A stretch of 18,020 bases of DNA from an uncultured Treponema sp. (GTDB lineage: Bacteria; Spirochaetota; Spirochaetia; Treponematales; Treponemataceae). Under the pieces are notes generated by a model. That model searched no databases and was not told where the DNA came from. It saw nothing but the letters and a program-made list of their open reading frames with translations. Where the stretch lies: positions 1 through 18,020 of the forward strand of contig CAMOEE010000022.1 of the NCBI GenBank assembly GCA_946611835.1, given 5' to 3'. The translations under genes were made by a program, and so were the position numbers. This document shows positions 1-7,993 of this stretch, piece by piece (position 1 is the stretch's first letter; each line of letters begins with the position of its first letter).

Positions 1-2
1 CA

Positions 3-683
3 GATGAAATTTCTGAAAAGGGAAGCTCTTCAAAAACTAAGAAAGCCGCTTCTAAAAATACTAAAAAGCCAAAGGCTGACGATACTGCAAAAAAGGAAAA
101 GGCTCTCAAAGCTGAATACGAGAAAAAGCTTTCTGCAATCGAAAAAAGCGTTGTGACTTTCAAGGCTTTTGCTGCCCCAAAAAGTCTCGCTTTCCCAAAG
201 GCAGGGAAAATCACAAACGAGGACATTTACCTCTATCTTTACTCTGCCCTCTCTCCTCTTGCTCAAAGCGGCTTTGCCCGAAAGTGGAGCTTAGAGCGAA
301 AGCTGGCCGAGTTTACGGGAAACACAAAAATCGGTGACATGGGCTCCTACGGCTTCTTCCAGAGAGTCTTTGCCCTTTCAGAAGGAGAGCAGCCCGCCCT
401 CACAGAAAAATCCGCAAAAGAAGACCTGCTCTTAATCGCAAAGAAACTTGCAAAATCCGAGCTGGCCTGGCTTTATGTCGGTGCAAATGAATACGACGGC
501 ATAAAATGGTTCAACAAAGAGAAAATGGAATCAAGCCTTGAACTTTACGAAGCAATTCTCTCGCTAAACGCAGGCGAAACAAAAGCAAAACTTATCGCAT
601 CGCTTTTCAAAAAGCTTAATTCTGCCCAGGAAAAGGCCGACTACAAGTGTGAGGAATTCGTAAAAGCATTCGAAAAGCGTTAG
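3..683 (+). CDS. 3' end of a gene of unknown function; lysine-rich linker then a helical C-terminal domain
   Basis: The reading frame is open from the first full codon of the window, so this is a 5'-truncated gene and the GTG at 153 is not its start. The visible product is about 226 residues. The first 45 or so are a low-complexity Lys/Ala/Ser linker. The rest is a compact, mostly helical domain containing NEYDGIKWFNKEKME near residues 162-176. That phrase resembles the C-terminal tail I recall from some GH13 alpha-amylase-like proteins (NEWnGvrYFNKE), but the catalytic part is outside the window, so this is only a weak guess. No signal peptide or membrane segment is visible. The gene converges on thrC, with a 99-bp gap filled by a palindromic repeat that probably serves as terminator for both. 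Confidence 0.75.
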   Translation, partial: DEISEKGSSSKTKKAASKNTKKPKADDTAKKEKALKAEYEKKLSAIEKSVVTFKAFAAPKSLAFPKAGKITNEDIYLYLYSALSPLAQSGFARKWSLERKLAEFTGNTKIGDMGSYGFFQRVFALSEGEQPALTEKSAKEDLLLIAKKLAKSELAWLYVGANEYDGIKWFNKEKMESSLELYEAILSLNAGETKAKLIASLFKKLNSAQEKADYKCEEFVKAFEKR

Positions 684-690
684 GGATTGT

Positions 691-784
691 AAGGGCGGCG
701 AAGCCGTTGCGGGCTTGCCCGCAATGAAGCGGTAGCGGAACCCTGAAAAGCCCGACCGCCGCTTTGCGGCGGTAACGCCCTTTT
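691..784. repeat. Palindromic repeat element (intergenic copy), probable bidirectional terminator
   Basis: The element fills the gap between two convergent stop codons (681-683 and 783-785). Outer inverted ends AAGGGCG (691-697) and CGCCCTT (776-782) enclose two perfect hairpins: GCGGGC-tt-GCCCGC (709-722) and ACCGCCGC-ttt-GCGGCGGT (755-773). The left part, GTTGCGGG..CCCGC..GGTAGCG, matches the copies at 8984-9063 and 15769-15849, so this is one member of a dispersed family. The TTTT after the right end would suit termination of the plus-strand gene. Confidence 0.7.
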
Positions 785-2090
785 ACAGTTCATCCGCCAT
801 TGTGAGAAGGACTTCCTCGGCTGTGCTTACGCATGGCCGGTCGATTGTCGTATGCTGGAGAGCCTGTGAGATTCTTTCGGGAATTTCAGGAGCCTCTCCC
901 AGCGTATGGCGGATATATTCTGAATTCAGGGCCGGATGGTCGCGCATAACAAGAACCACGCTGGCCTCGTCTTCATCAATCATTTCTTTTCTGGCAAGGG
1001 CTGCGGCAAAAGCCCGGCTGGTGGATTTGTTGGCATAGACATTGTAATCCTTAAAAAGCTTTCGGCAGGCCTCATCAGTGGCAGCCTTTGAGACTTCAGC
1101 AGGATAAACGAAATGCTTCATCATCAGAGAATTCGTAGCGAAAATTTCTTCCAGGCGCTCAAGATTTGAAGGACTGGCAGGATCCGCCCCCTCACGCTTT
1201 TTAATATCGACGATTGAGTCCATAATCTCGCAGTTTCCCTGAAAGTCAACTTTGATTTCATCGGTCGTAGGACAAATAAAACCGCTCAGAGGAAGGGCGA
1301 GCCGCCAGCTGTAAAGGCCTGCAACCATGTTCGAATAGTTTCCGCAGGGCATGGCATAGAAAATGTCGCCGGATACACGATTTTTAAGGCGGCTGAATGC
1401 ATAAGGATAAAAGAACATCTGTGGCATGAGGCGGCCGATATTCGCAGTGTTCGCCACAGTCAGATGATAATTCTCGACAGCCATGCGGTCAGAAAAGATT
1501 TCACGGACAATTTCATGGCAGGCATGTTCGCTGCCTTCGACCTCAATCGGAAGGACATTTCCACCGTTCCAGACAAAATCCTCATCTTCGAGTCCACGAA
1601 CGAAGCCCCGGGGATAAAGAAGGACTGCCTTAAGATTCTTTTTTCCACGAATCGCCCGGGCAAGGCTGGCACCAAGCTCGCCTACCGTAGCATCCAAAAA
1701 AGTAGCCGTCTGCCCCCGCATGGTAAGAATCGTTTCCAGACAGTTTACGAGATAAGAAATTCCAAAATCTTTATGGCTTCCCGTCGGTGTATGGTAAAGC
1801 TCAAGGGAAAAAAGATTATTATCAAGCTGATTGACTTTTGGAGAAAATGGGAAAGCCTTTGTCGCAATTGTCTCACAAATAATCGGGGAGAATTCATCGT
1901 TAATACAGGCAGATGTGAGGGTTCCGGCTATGCTTGAAAAACTTGTTTCCTCATTTGTATACAGAAGCCATTTTCTCAAATCCACGAAATTATCAGGGAT
2001 ATAAAGACCGCCGTCCAAAGGCATACAGTCCAGGACAGCCCTGGCAAAATTAGCGGATTCCAAATTATTTCTCGTTGACTTAAACTTCAT
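783..2090 (-). CDS. thrC: Threonine synthase-like PLP enzyme
   Basis: 435 residues, the usual size for the E. coli-type (long) threonine synthases, which convert O-phosphohomoserine to threonine in the cytoplasm. Visible family landmarks in order: an N-terminal STRN segment; the PLP-lysine motif LELYHTPTGSHKDFG (Lys107; typical form LELFHGPTlaFKDFG); the phosphate-binding loop PCGNYSN (248-254; typical PTGNFGD); and PSNLERL (307-313; typical PSNFERL). The loop that is usually TSGDTG reads ATVGELG (134-140), which is divergent. The ATG at 2090 has GGGGAG about 10 nt upstream. It is last in a minus-strand run behind the DUF3943 gene (44-nt gap) and ends in a palindromic element. Family membership is secure. 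Exact substrate is slightly less so because of the altered loops. Confidence 0.88.
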   Translation of the reverse strand: MKFKSTRNNLESANFARAVLDCMPLDGGLYIPDNFVDLRKWLLYTNEETSFSSIAGTLTSACINDEFSPIICETIATKAFPFSPKVNQLDNNLFSLELYHTPTGSHKDFGISYLVNCLETILTMRGQTATFLDATVGELGASLARAIRGKKNLKAVLLYPRGFVRGLEDEDFVWNGGNVLPIEVEGSEHACHEIVREIFSDRMAVENYHLTVANTANIGRLMPQMFFYPYAFSRLKNRVSGDIFYAMPCGNYSNMVAGLYSWRLALPLSGFICPTTDEIKVDFQGNCEIMDSIVDIKKREGADPASPSNLERLEEIFATNSLMMKHFVYPAEVSKAATDEACRKLFKDYNVYANKSTSRAFAAALARKEMIDEDEASVVLVMRDHPALNSEYIRHTLGEAPEIPERISQALQHTTIDRPCVSTAEEVLLTMADEL

Positions 2091-2134
2091 CTTGCTTTCT
2101 CCCCATCAATAATTAGCATATAAATCCAGAAAAA

Positions 2135-3706
2135 TCACTTCAGCTGGAATTTCACGAATGCCCCTAGAGTGTTGAACATCTGGAAGATATCAGGCATTTC
2201 ATTATAAAAAGTCCTTTTCATGTACATTTCACCGGAAAGGCCAAAACGAGCTATTTTTGAAAGCGGCAGCTCAAGGCTTGCCTCAAAAACACCAATAAGC
2301 TCCCAGCCAGTTGCAGGATACATCGAATCGTCTGGAATTTGGTCCCAAAAATCATAAAGCGCATATCCTCGGAAAGCAAAATTGGCCGCAAAGCCATTTT
2401 CCATAATATAACGGGTCTTTAAAATCGTCATCAGGCCGCTACCCATACTGTAATTTCTGGGAGTTGAATTTCCGTTAAGATTAACGACAGGTCGATGATA
2501 ATAATAATAATCCGTAGTTCCAATAATATCCAGGGCAAGATGAGCCTGCCATTCAAGGTTTGAATTCTCGAATCTCACCCTCTGCTTGATTGCGCCACCA
2601 GGTCCGAGAGCCGAAATTTCATAAAACTGATGCCAGTCAAACTGATATTCCAGGGTAAGGCCAAGTGTCGTATCTGTATTTTCAGAAAATTTCGGAGCGC
2701 GCGCAAACAACATGCCGTCACTCATAATCCGGATGTCATACATGAATTCTTTGTCAAAAGTTGAATAAGTTGTGTCTGCGCCAACGCCTGAGCCTTTTCC
2801 TATTGCCAGGTTGATATCAAGGTCAAACTGTGAATACGGCTCATTTGAGTCATGCCCATAAGGGTCATTATAAACGATGCTTAGAGACGGACTGAAGAAG
2901 AAGGGAAAGTTCTCGCTCTCGGTGTAATTATAACCGCTGCCATTTATTATATGCGTATAAGAATTTGAACAGCCGATTGCAGTTTTAAGGCTTAATTCGT
3001 GTATGTTTCTTGTTGTTCCCAGAGGTTTTTGGCGAAGCAAAGGCTGGGTCCACCATCTGGCAGGATTAATGAATGTGGCAAAAATCTCTGACATCTCGTC
3101 AGCATTTAAAGAAAGGCGGTAGAGCATCTCGCCTACTGCAAAGGCACCGAAAGTTGTATAAACGAGATCGTTCTTAGAAGGAAGGTTCGTTTCGCAAAGA
3201 TACTCCCAGAAGAGAGACCCCAGGGCCGTTACACCAGAGGCTTCTAGATAATTGAGGTTTGAGTTTCTGGCAAGCATATAATAAATGCCACCCTGATAGG
3301 GATGAAGAACAAAATTCGTCCAGTACCAGTCGTTGTCAAATTCCCATTCCCGTAACCAGAAATATTTCCACTCATCTGGTCCGATTTTAGCCCAGCTGGC
3401 ACCGAGTATAAAACGATTGTATGCGGCAAGCCCCACATTGAAAAAGAGCATACCCCCTATTGCCGTGAACCAGTGCTTTTTTCCGTCATTCTCGTGAAGG
3501 AAGGGTGCAGAGACAGGCTCTGAAACATGAGAAAGATCGAAAACAATGTCAGAGCTTGAGATTTCCTCTTTTTGAATATCAAACTCTTCCTTTTCGGAAG
3601 AAGATTCAACAGGAGTTTCCAAAGCTGGCTCTGAATTTTCCTGTGCAAACAAAAGATGATTGGAAATTATTCCAGTCAGCAAGGCAAGAGACAAAAATCT
3701 TTTCAT
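2135..3706 (-). CDS. DUF3943-family exported protein, probably outer-membrane associated
   Basis: 523 residues with a signal peptide (MKRFLSLALLTGIISNHLLFAQ, cleavage after about residue 21), then an acidic Glu/Ser spacer (to about 70). A conserved segment follows with HPYQGGIYY (135-143) and GSLFWEYLCET...NDLVYTTFGAFAVGE (163-193), which I recognise as DUF3943. The C-terminal 300 residues alternate aromatic and polar residues in strand-like stretches and end in ..FVKFQLK, consistent with an outer-membrane beta-barrel. That topology is inference. Function is unknown for the family. The start has only a weak ribosome binding site (GGATTTGGA); it lies 19 nt after fabF, so coupled translation is likely. 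Its place between fabF and thrC gives no clear functional hint. Confidence 0.8.
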   Translation of the reverse strand: MKRFLSLALLTGIISNHLLFAQENSEPALETPVESSSEKEEFDIQKEEISSSDIVFDLSHVSEPVSAPFLHENDGKKHWFTAIGGMLFFNVGLAAYNRFILGASWAKIGPDEWKYFWLREWEFDNDWYWTNFVLHPYQGGIYYMLARNSNLNYLEASGVTALGSLFWEYLCETNLPSKNDLVYTTFGAFAVGEMLYRLSLNADEMSEIFATFINPARWWTQPLLRQKPLGTTRNIHELSLKTAIGCSNSYTHIINGSGYNYTESENFPFFFSPSLSIVYNDPYGHDSNEPYSQFDLDINLAIGKGSGVGADTTYSTFDKEFMYDIRIMSDGMLFARAPKFSENTDTTLGLTLEYQFDWHQFYEISALGPGGAIKQRVRFENSNLEWQAHLALDIIGTTDYYYYHRPVVNLNGNSTPRNYSMGSGLMTILKTRYIMENGFAANFAFRGYALYDFWDQIPDDSMYPATGWELIGVFEASLELPLSKIARFGLSGEMYMKRTFYNEMPDIFQMFNTLGAFVKFQLK

Positions 3707-3725
3707 TCCAAATCCGTATAAAGTC

Positions 3726-4982
3726 TTAGTCTTTGAATTTCTTTATGATGATACAGCCGTTATGTCCACCAAAACCAAGAGAGGCACTTGCAGCGACATT
3801 GACCTCGCACTCAATTCCTTTGTTCGGCGTATAGTCCAAATCACAACCGCCCTCGATATCCTGATTTTCGATATTGATTGTTGGCGGAATAAAGCCCTCA
3901 TTGATTGCCTTTACGCAAAAAAGTGCCTCAATTGCACCTGCGGCACCGACTAAGTGCCCGGTCATGCTTTTTGTAGAGGAAATGTGAAGTTTTCGTGCAT
4001 TTTCTTCGCCCAAGGCAAGCTTGAGCATAGCCGTCTCACCGACATCGTTCGCATGAGTTGATGTTCCGTGCGCATTATAATACTGAATATCACCTGCAGA
4101 AATTCCTGCATCTTCAATTGCAAGCTTTACGGCTTTTGCTGCCCCGCTTCCGTCCGGCAAAGGAGCCGTGATGTGATAGCCGTCGCAGCTGGAACCGAAT
4201 CCTGCGAGCTCAGCATAGATTTTTGCTCCACGAGCCTTTGCGTGCTCATATTCCTCAAGGATAAACATAGCCGAGCCTTCTGCCATTACAAAACCGTCCC
4301 TGTCCCGGTCGAAAGGCCGGCTGGCCTTCTCTGGCTGCTCATTGAATTTTGAAGCGAGGGCCTGCAATTTTATGAATGTTCCGATTGAGAATTCTGTGAT
4401 TGCGGCTTCCGTTCCTCCGGCAAGCATTACATCTGCCCTGCCTGAGCGAATCAAGTCAGCGGCAAGACCAAGAGAATCAGTTCCTGAAGCACAGGCCGTG
4501 TTTATTGTCCATGAAAGCCCCTGGAAACCATAATAGATGTTGACATTTGCGGCGGCTTCATTTGAAATCATAAAAGGTGTTGTCAAAGGCGGAATTCTGT
4601 CGGCACCGGCTTCAAAGAATTTCTGGTAACCAGCCTCTGTTGCGTCCATTCCACCCAGGCAGCAGCCGACCATTACGCCCATTTTTTCTTTTTTGAGGCT
4701 TTCGCCAGTGTATCCTGAGTCGTTAATAGCCTGTGCGCTTGCCGCTAGACAGAACTTTGAGAAGCGTGCCATTTTGCGGGTCGCTTTTGAATCGACTCCG
4801 TATTTTGTGATATCGAAATCTTTTACCTCAGCCGCAACTTTTACTGGAAGTTTGGCGGGATCAAAAAGAGTGATATTTGAGATTCCACATTTGCCATTTT
4901 TGACAGAAGCCCAGGCCTCTTCAACAGTATTTCCAACAGGAGAAACAACTCCCATGCCTGTAATTACAACTCTTCGTCGCAT
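3726..4982 (-). CDS. fabF: 3-oxoacyl-[acyl-carrier-protein] synthase II (KAS II)
   Basis: 418 residues, the normal FabF length. It condenses malonyl-ACP with acyl-ACP in fatty acid chain elongation in the cytosol. The thiolase-fold catalytic set is complete: nucleophile Cys164 in NTACASGTDSLG, His305 in NAHGTSTHAND, Lys338 in STKSMTGH and His343. The glycine-rich C-terminal motif ASASLGFGGHNG is also present. ATG at 4982 follows GAGGGG with about 7 nt spacing. It sits 30 nt downstream of the solute-binding lipoprotein gene and 19 nt upstream of the DUF3943 gene, so it appears to be co-transcribed with them rather than in a fab cluster; no acpP, fabD or fabG is visible. All key residues are present, so an active enzyme is expected. 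Confidence 0.95.
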   Translation of the reverse strand: MRRRVVITGMGVVSPVGNTVEEAWASVKNGKCGISNITLFDPAKLPVKVAAEVKDFDITKYGVDSKATRKMARFSKFCLAASAQAINDSGYTGESLKKEKMGVMVGCCLGGMDATEAGYQKFFEAGADRIPPLTTPFMISNEAAANVNIYYGFQGLSWTINTACASGTDSLGLAADLIRSGRADVMLAGGTEAAITEFSIGTFIKLQALASKFNEQPEKASRPFDRDRDGFVMAEGSAMFILEEYEHAKARGAKIYAELAGFGSSCDGYHITAPLPDGSGAAKAVKLAIEDAGISAGDIQYYNAHGTSTHANDVGETAMLKLALGEENARKLHISSTKSMTGHLVGAAGAIEALFCVKAINEGFIPPTINIENQDIEGGCDLDYTPNKGIECEVNVAASASLGFGGHNGCIIIKKFKD

Positions 4983-5012
4983 AAAAATCCCCTCTATAAT
5001 AAATGCGATGTT

Positions 5013-6590
5013 TTATTTATCAAATACGATTGTCTCTGAAAGAAGAAGATCGTTTTCGTCTACATAAAGACGGCTTCGTCTCTCCCAGTCTGCCCCACCC
5101 ATTTTATCAAATTCCTGAAGCCAAAGCTCCCATTCATTTAAGTCACGGACACCAAGGGCGAATTCTTTTACGCCGGCCTCATAGAAATCTTTGAGTTCCT
5201 TTGAAATAGGCGGAATACTGACGGTGAGAGTCCATGGATAAGCCTGCATTTCACGGAGCAATTTGAATGCGCTCATTTCCTTGCCATTAGTTGTGTACCA
5301 TGTTGGATAGCGGCTTTCAAGCTCCTCGTTGCTGTTATAGAAGACAAGATTTCGCAGCTGAAGAAGCGGGGCTGCCGCTTTCTGGGTGTAAGCAAGGCTT
5401 GGGTCAGGCAAACCTTCCAGAGTTACATTACCATAGTCATCAAGCATGTAGCTTTCAGCCTCGTTACCGTAGACAACAGTTATATATCCGTCAGTGCTCA
5501 TCCATTCAAAAAGCTTTGCAATGATAGGAAGCTTTCCGAGTTCCTGGGCCCGTCGGGACACAGCATAATTTCGGTAACCAGAAGCGTATGCACCCACAGA
5601 AGAATGACCTTTTGGACCTACAGGCGGGGCAATGAGAATCCACTCGCCCTCAGGGAATTTTTCATCAAAATCCTTGTAGTTGGACTCAAGGGCAAAAGCA
5701 GCGTTCTGCTCACGCATCATACCGAATTTTCCAGCCTTCCATGCGGCACGGAACTGATTTTTTGAGTATGTCGGCCATTTAGGGTCAATCAGGCCCTCTT
5801 CAACAAGTTTATGGACATATTCAAGGGCCTGTTTGTACTCAGGCTTACGGACATTAAGGCCTGGATTCTTTTTGCTGGCATTGTAAGTTCCTTCTACGCC
5901 AAAAGCGCCGAAGAAAGGAGCGAAGCGGCAACCAAGGCCTTCCTCAACAGCACGAATCTCAATGTAGGCGCCATAACCATAAGTGTTGTTGATTCCGTCA
6001 CCGTCAGGATCGTTAATCGTGAATGCCTTCATTACATTGTAGAAGTCATCGGTGGTAACAGGGACTGGAAGACCAAGCCTGTCAAGCCAGTCTTTACGAA
6101 TCAAAATACCTTCGTTTCGGTCAACTGAACCAGACTGAGAAAGAGCATAAGAGTGACCGCCGAACGAACACATTGAGCGGGCAACATCATCATACATTTT
6201 TGAGGTTCGCTCAGGCATAAGAGGATACATGCTGTCTAGGCGGGTGACATAATTCTGGCGGACAAGAACAGAAAGAAGGTCACGGTTAACCATAAAAACA
6301 TCCGGCAGAGAATTGGTCCGAGCGGCCTCAAGAATCATTTCCTGCTGCTCTTCTTTTCCTGATGGTAAAGGAACAGCCTTTAGGGAAATACCCAGGTCTT
6401 TTTCTACGAAGTCGATAAGTTCGCAGCTCTCAGGAAGTGGAGCCGCATCATTAGTGTATGGGCCGTACCAAAGCTCGATTTTGTTAAGTTCACCAATACC
6501 CTCAATATCGATTCGCTCACAGGCTGTAAACACCGCAAGAGCCGTTCCTAAAATCAAAAAAGAAGAAATGATTTTTACAAGTTTTTTCAT
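5013..6590 (-). CDS. Extracellular solute-binding lipoprotein (ABC sugar-type, family 1)
   Basis: 525 residues. An N-terminal signal (MKKLVKIISSFLILGTALAV) leads to a lipobox-like FTAC with Cys24, the lipid attachment site; the relaxed lipobox is typical of spirochaetes. The mature part has the features of a large family-1 binding protein: an early strand (KIELWYGPY), the LPDVFMVN strand-turn, RKDWLDRLGLPVPVTTDDFYNVMKAFT, and a D-rich loop NDPDGDGINNTYGYG (about 193-207) that could bind calcium. By analogy with LplA/CUT1-type proteins it should deliver an oligosaccharide to an ABC permease, but no permease or ATPase gene lies in the window. The start has AAGGA about 8 nt upstream, and a promoter-like sequence precedes it. 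Next gene is fabF, 30 nt downstream. Confidence 0.85.
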   Translation of the reverse strand: MKKLVKIISSFLILGTALAVFTACERIDIEGIGELNKIELWYGPYTNDAAPLPESCELIDFVEKDLGISLKAVPLPSGKEEQQEMILEAARTNSLPDVFMVNRDLLSVLVRQNYVTRLDSMYPLMPERTSKMYDDVARSMCSFGGHSYALSQSGSVDRNEGILIRKDWLDRLGLPVPVTTDDFYNVMKAFTINDPDGDGINNTYGYGAYIEIRAVEEGLGCRFAPFFGAFGVEGTYNASKKNPGLNVRKPEYKQALEYVHKLVEEGLIDPKWPTYSKNQFRAAWKAGKFGMMREQNAAFALESNYKDFDEKFPEGEWILIAPPVGPKGHSSVGAYASGYRNYAVSRRAQELGKLPIIAKLFEWMSTDGYITVVYGNEAESYMLDDYGNVTLEGLPDPSLAYTQKAAAPLLQLRNLVFYNSNEELESRYPTWYTTNGKEMSAFKLLREMQAYPWTLTVSIPPISKELKDFYEAGVKEFALGVRDLNEWELWLQEFDKMGGADWERRSRLYVDENDLLLSETIVFDK

Positions 6591-6622
6591 GACTAAATCC
6601 TTCTGTCAAGTGTATTCTATAT

Positions 6623-6651
6623 ATTATCCTTTAGAATGCAGATAAAAGCAA
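6623..6651 (-). promoter_or_regulatory. Sigma70-like promoter for the solute-binding protein/fabF operon
   Basis: Reading the minus strand, TTGCTT (6651-6646) and GATAAT (6628-6623) are separated by exactly 17 nt. The expected start would be near 6616, giving a leader of about 25 nt with the AAGGA ribosome binding site. It lies directly after the metY stop codon, which suggests a separate transcription unit. Sequence match only. Confidence 0.45.
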
Positions 6652-6653
6652 GA

Positions 6654-7928
6654 TTAAATTGCCTCCAGGGCCTGTTTTAAGTCTGCGATAATGTCTTCTG
6701 TAGCTTCGATTCCGCAAGAGAATCGAACCATGTCAGGACCGACACCACAGGCAACAAGTTCCTCATCAGTAAGCTGGCGGTGAGTTGCGCTGGCAGGGTG
6801 AAGGACACAGGTGCGGGCATCGGCTACATGAGTTGCAATCATGGCAAGCTTGAGGTTTTTCATAAACTTTTCAGCAGCCTTTCTTCCGCCTTTAACGCCA
6901 AAACTTACGACGCCGCAAGTTCCGTTCGGCATATATTTTTGGGCAAGAGCATAGTATTTGTTGTCTTTGAGACCTGGATAATTTACCCAGGCGACATTCT
7001 TGTGCTGTGAAAGGAATTCTGCCACAGCCTGACCGTTGGTACAGTGCTGCTTTACCCTGACAGGAAGAGACTCAAGGCCAAGGTTAAGCATATAAGCGTT
7101 CATAGGAGACTGAATTGAGCCGAAATCTCGCATGAGCTGGGCAGTGCATTTTGTGATGAAAGCACCTTCCTTGCCGAATTTTGTGGCATAGGTGATTCCG
7201 TGGTAGCTCTCGTCCGGTGTGCAAAGCCCCGGGAATTTTTCGCTATGGGCCATCCAGTCGAATTTACCAGAGTCAACGATACAGCCGCCGACTGTCGCAT
7301 CGTGGCCGTCCATGTATTTTGTGGTCGAGTGAGTTACGATGTCAGCCCCCCATTCAAAAGGGCGGCAATTGATTGGAGTGGCGAAAGTGTTGTCAACGAT
7401 TAAAGGAACGCCGTTCTTGTGGGCGATTTTTGCCCAGCGCTCGATGTCAAAGATTGTAAGGGCCGGGTTTGCGATTGTCTCGCCGAAAACTGCCTTTGTG
7501 TTGGGCTTGAAAGCGGCCTGAATTTCCTCGTCGCTTGCGTCCGGAGAGATGAAAGTAAAATCAACGCCCATTTTTCGCATGGTGACATTGAAAAGGTTGA
7601 AGGTGCCGCCGTAAATAGAGCTTGAAGCGACGATGTGGTCTCCGTTCTGGGCAATGTTGAAAGCCGCGAAGAAGTTGGCTGCCTGACCGCTGGAAGTAAG
7701 CATTGCGGCGCTTCCCCCTTCAAGGGCGCAGATTTTACCTGCAACCATGTCGTTGGTGGGGTTCTGCAGTCGTGTGTAGAAATATCCTGAGGCTTCAAGG
7801 TCAAAGAGCTTTCCCATGTCCTCAGAAGTGTCATATTTGAAAGTTGTAGACTGAATGATTGGAATCATTCGAGATTCACCGTTTTTTGGCGTATAGCCGG
7901 CATGAATACATTTTGTAGCGTTTTCCAT
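6654..7928 (-). CDS. metY: O-acetylhomoserine sulfhydrylase (aminocarboxypropyltransferase)
   Basis: 424 residues, a PLP enzyme of the Cys/Met-metabolism family. It joins O-acetylhomoserine with sulfide (or methanethiol) to give homocysteine (or methionine). Seen in the sequence: the N-terminal TKCIHAGY, the YTRLQNPTN segment, the SSGQAAN phosphate-binding loop (79-85), the VDNTFATP strand (178-185) and the PLP lysine in THSTTKYMDGH (Lys204). The length and the insertion after GGCIVDSGKFDW fit MetY rather than the shorter cystathionine gamma-synthases. I chose ATG 7928 because TTGAGGA lies about 7 nt before it; a TTG four codons earlier overlaps that ribosome binding site and is unlikely. It is 54 nt downstream of the methyltransferase gene and might be read from the same transcript. 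Confidence 0.92.
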   Translation of the reverse strand: MENATKCIHAGYTPKNGESRMIPIIQSTTFKYDTSEDMGKLFDLEASGYFYTRLQNPTNDMVAGKICALEGGSAAMLTSSGQAANFFAAFNIAQNGDHIVASSSIYGGTFNLFNVTMRKMGVDFTFISPDASDEEIQAAFKPNTKAVFGETIANPALTIFDIERWAKIAHKNGVPLIVDNTFATPINCRPFEWGADIVTHSTTKYMDGHDATVGGCIVDSGKFDWMAHSEKFPGLCTPDESYHGITYATKFGKEGAFITKCTAQLMRDFGSIQSPMNAYMLNLGLESLPVRVKQHCTNGQAVAEFLSQHKNVAWVNYPGLKDNKYYALAQKYMPNGTCGVVSFGVKGGRKAAEKFMKNLKLAMIATHVADARTCVLHPASATHRQLTDEELVACGVGPDMVRFSCGIEATEDIIADLKQALEAI

Positions 7929-7972
7929 TTTTTTCCTCAATAGCTTATTTTATGATAAAACGAGAATTTAAT

Positions 7973-7993
7973 AAACCACAGATTACACAGATT
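7973..7993. repeat. Cacagatt-type dispersed repeat (short copy)
   Basis: CCACAGATTACACAGATT overlaps the 3' end of the methyltransferase gene, whose stop codon TAA is formed inside it. The same motif appears, interrupted, in the transporter at 13855-13951. The repeat character is therefore visible within this window. Confidence 0.55.

Noticed and set aside
153..683. Gene starting at the GTG at 153
   Set aside because: The same frame is open back to the window edge with a plausible lysine-rich linker, and no ribosome binding site precedes the GTG.
7929..7940. TTG start of metY four codons upstream
   Set aside because: That TTG is part of the TTGAGGA ribosome binding site used by the ATG at 7928.
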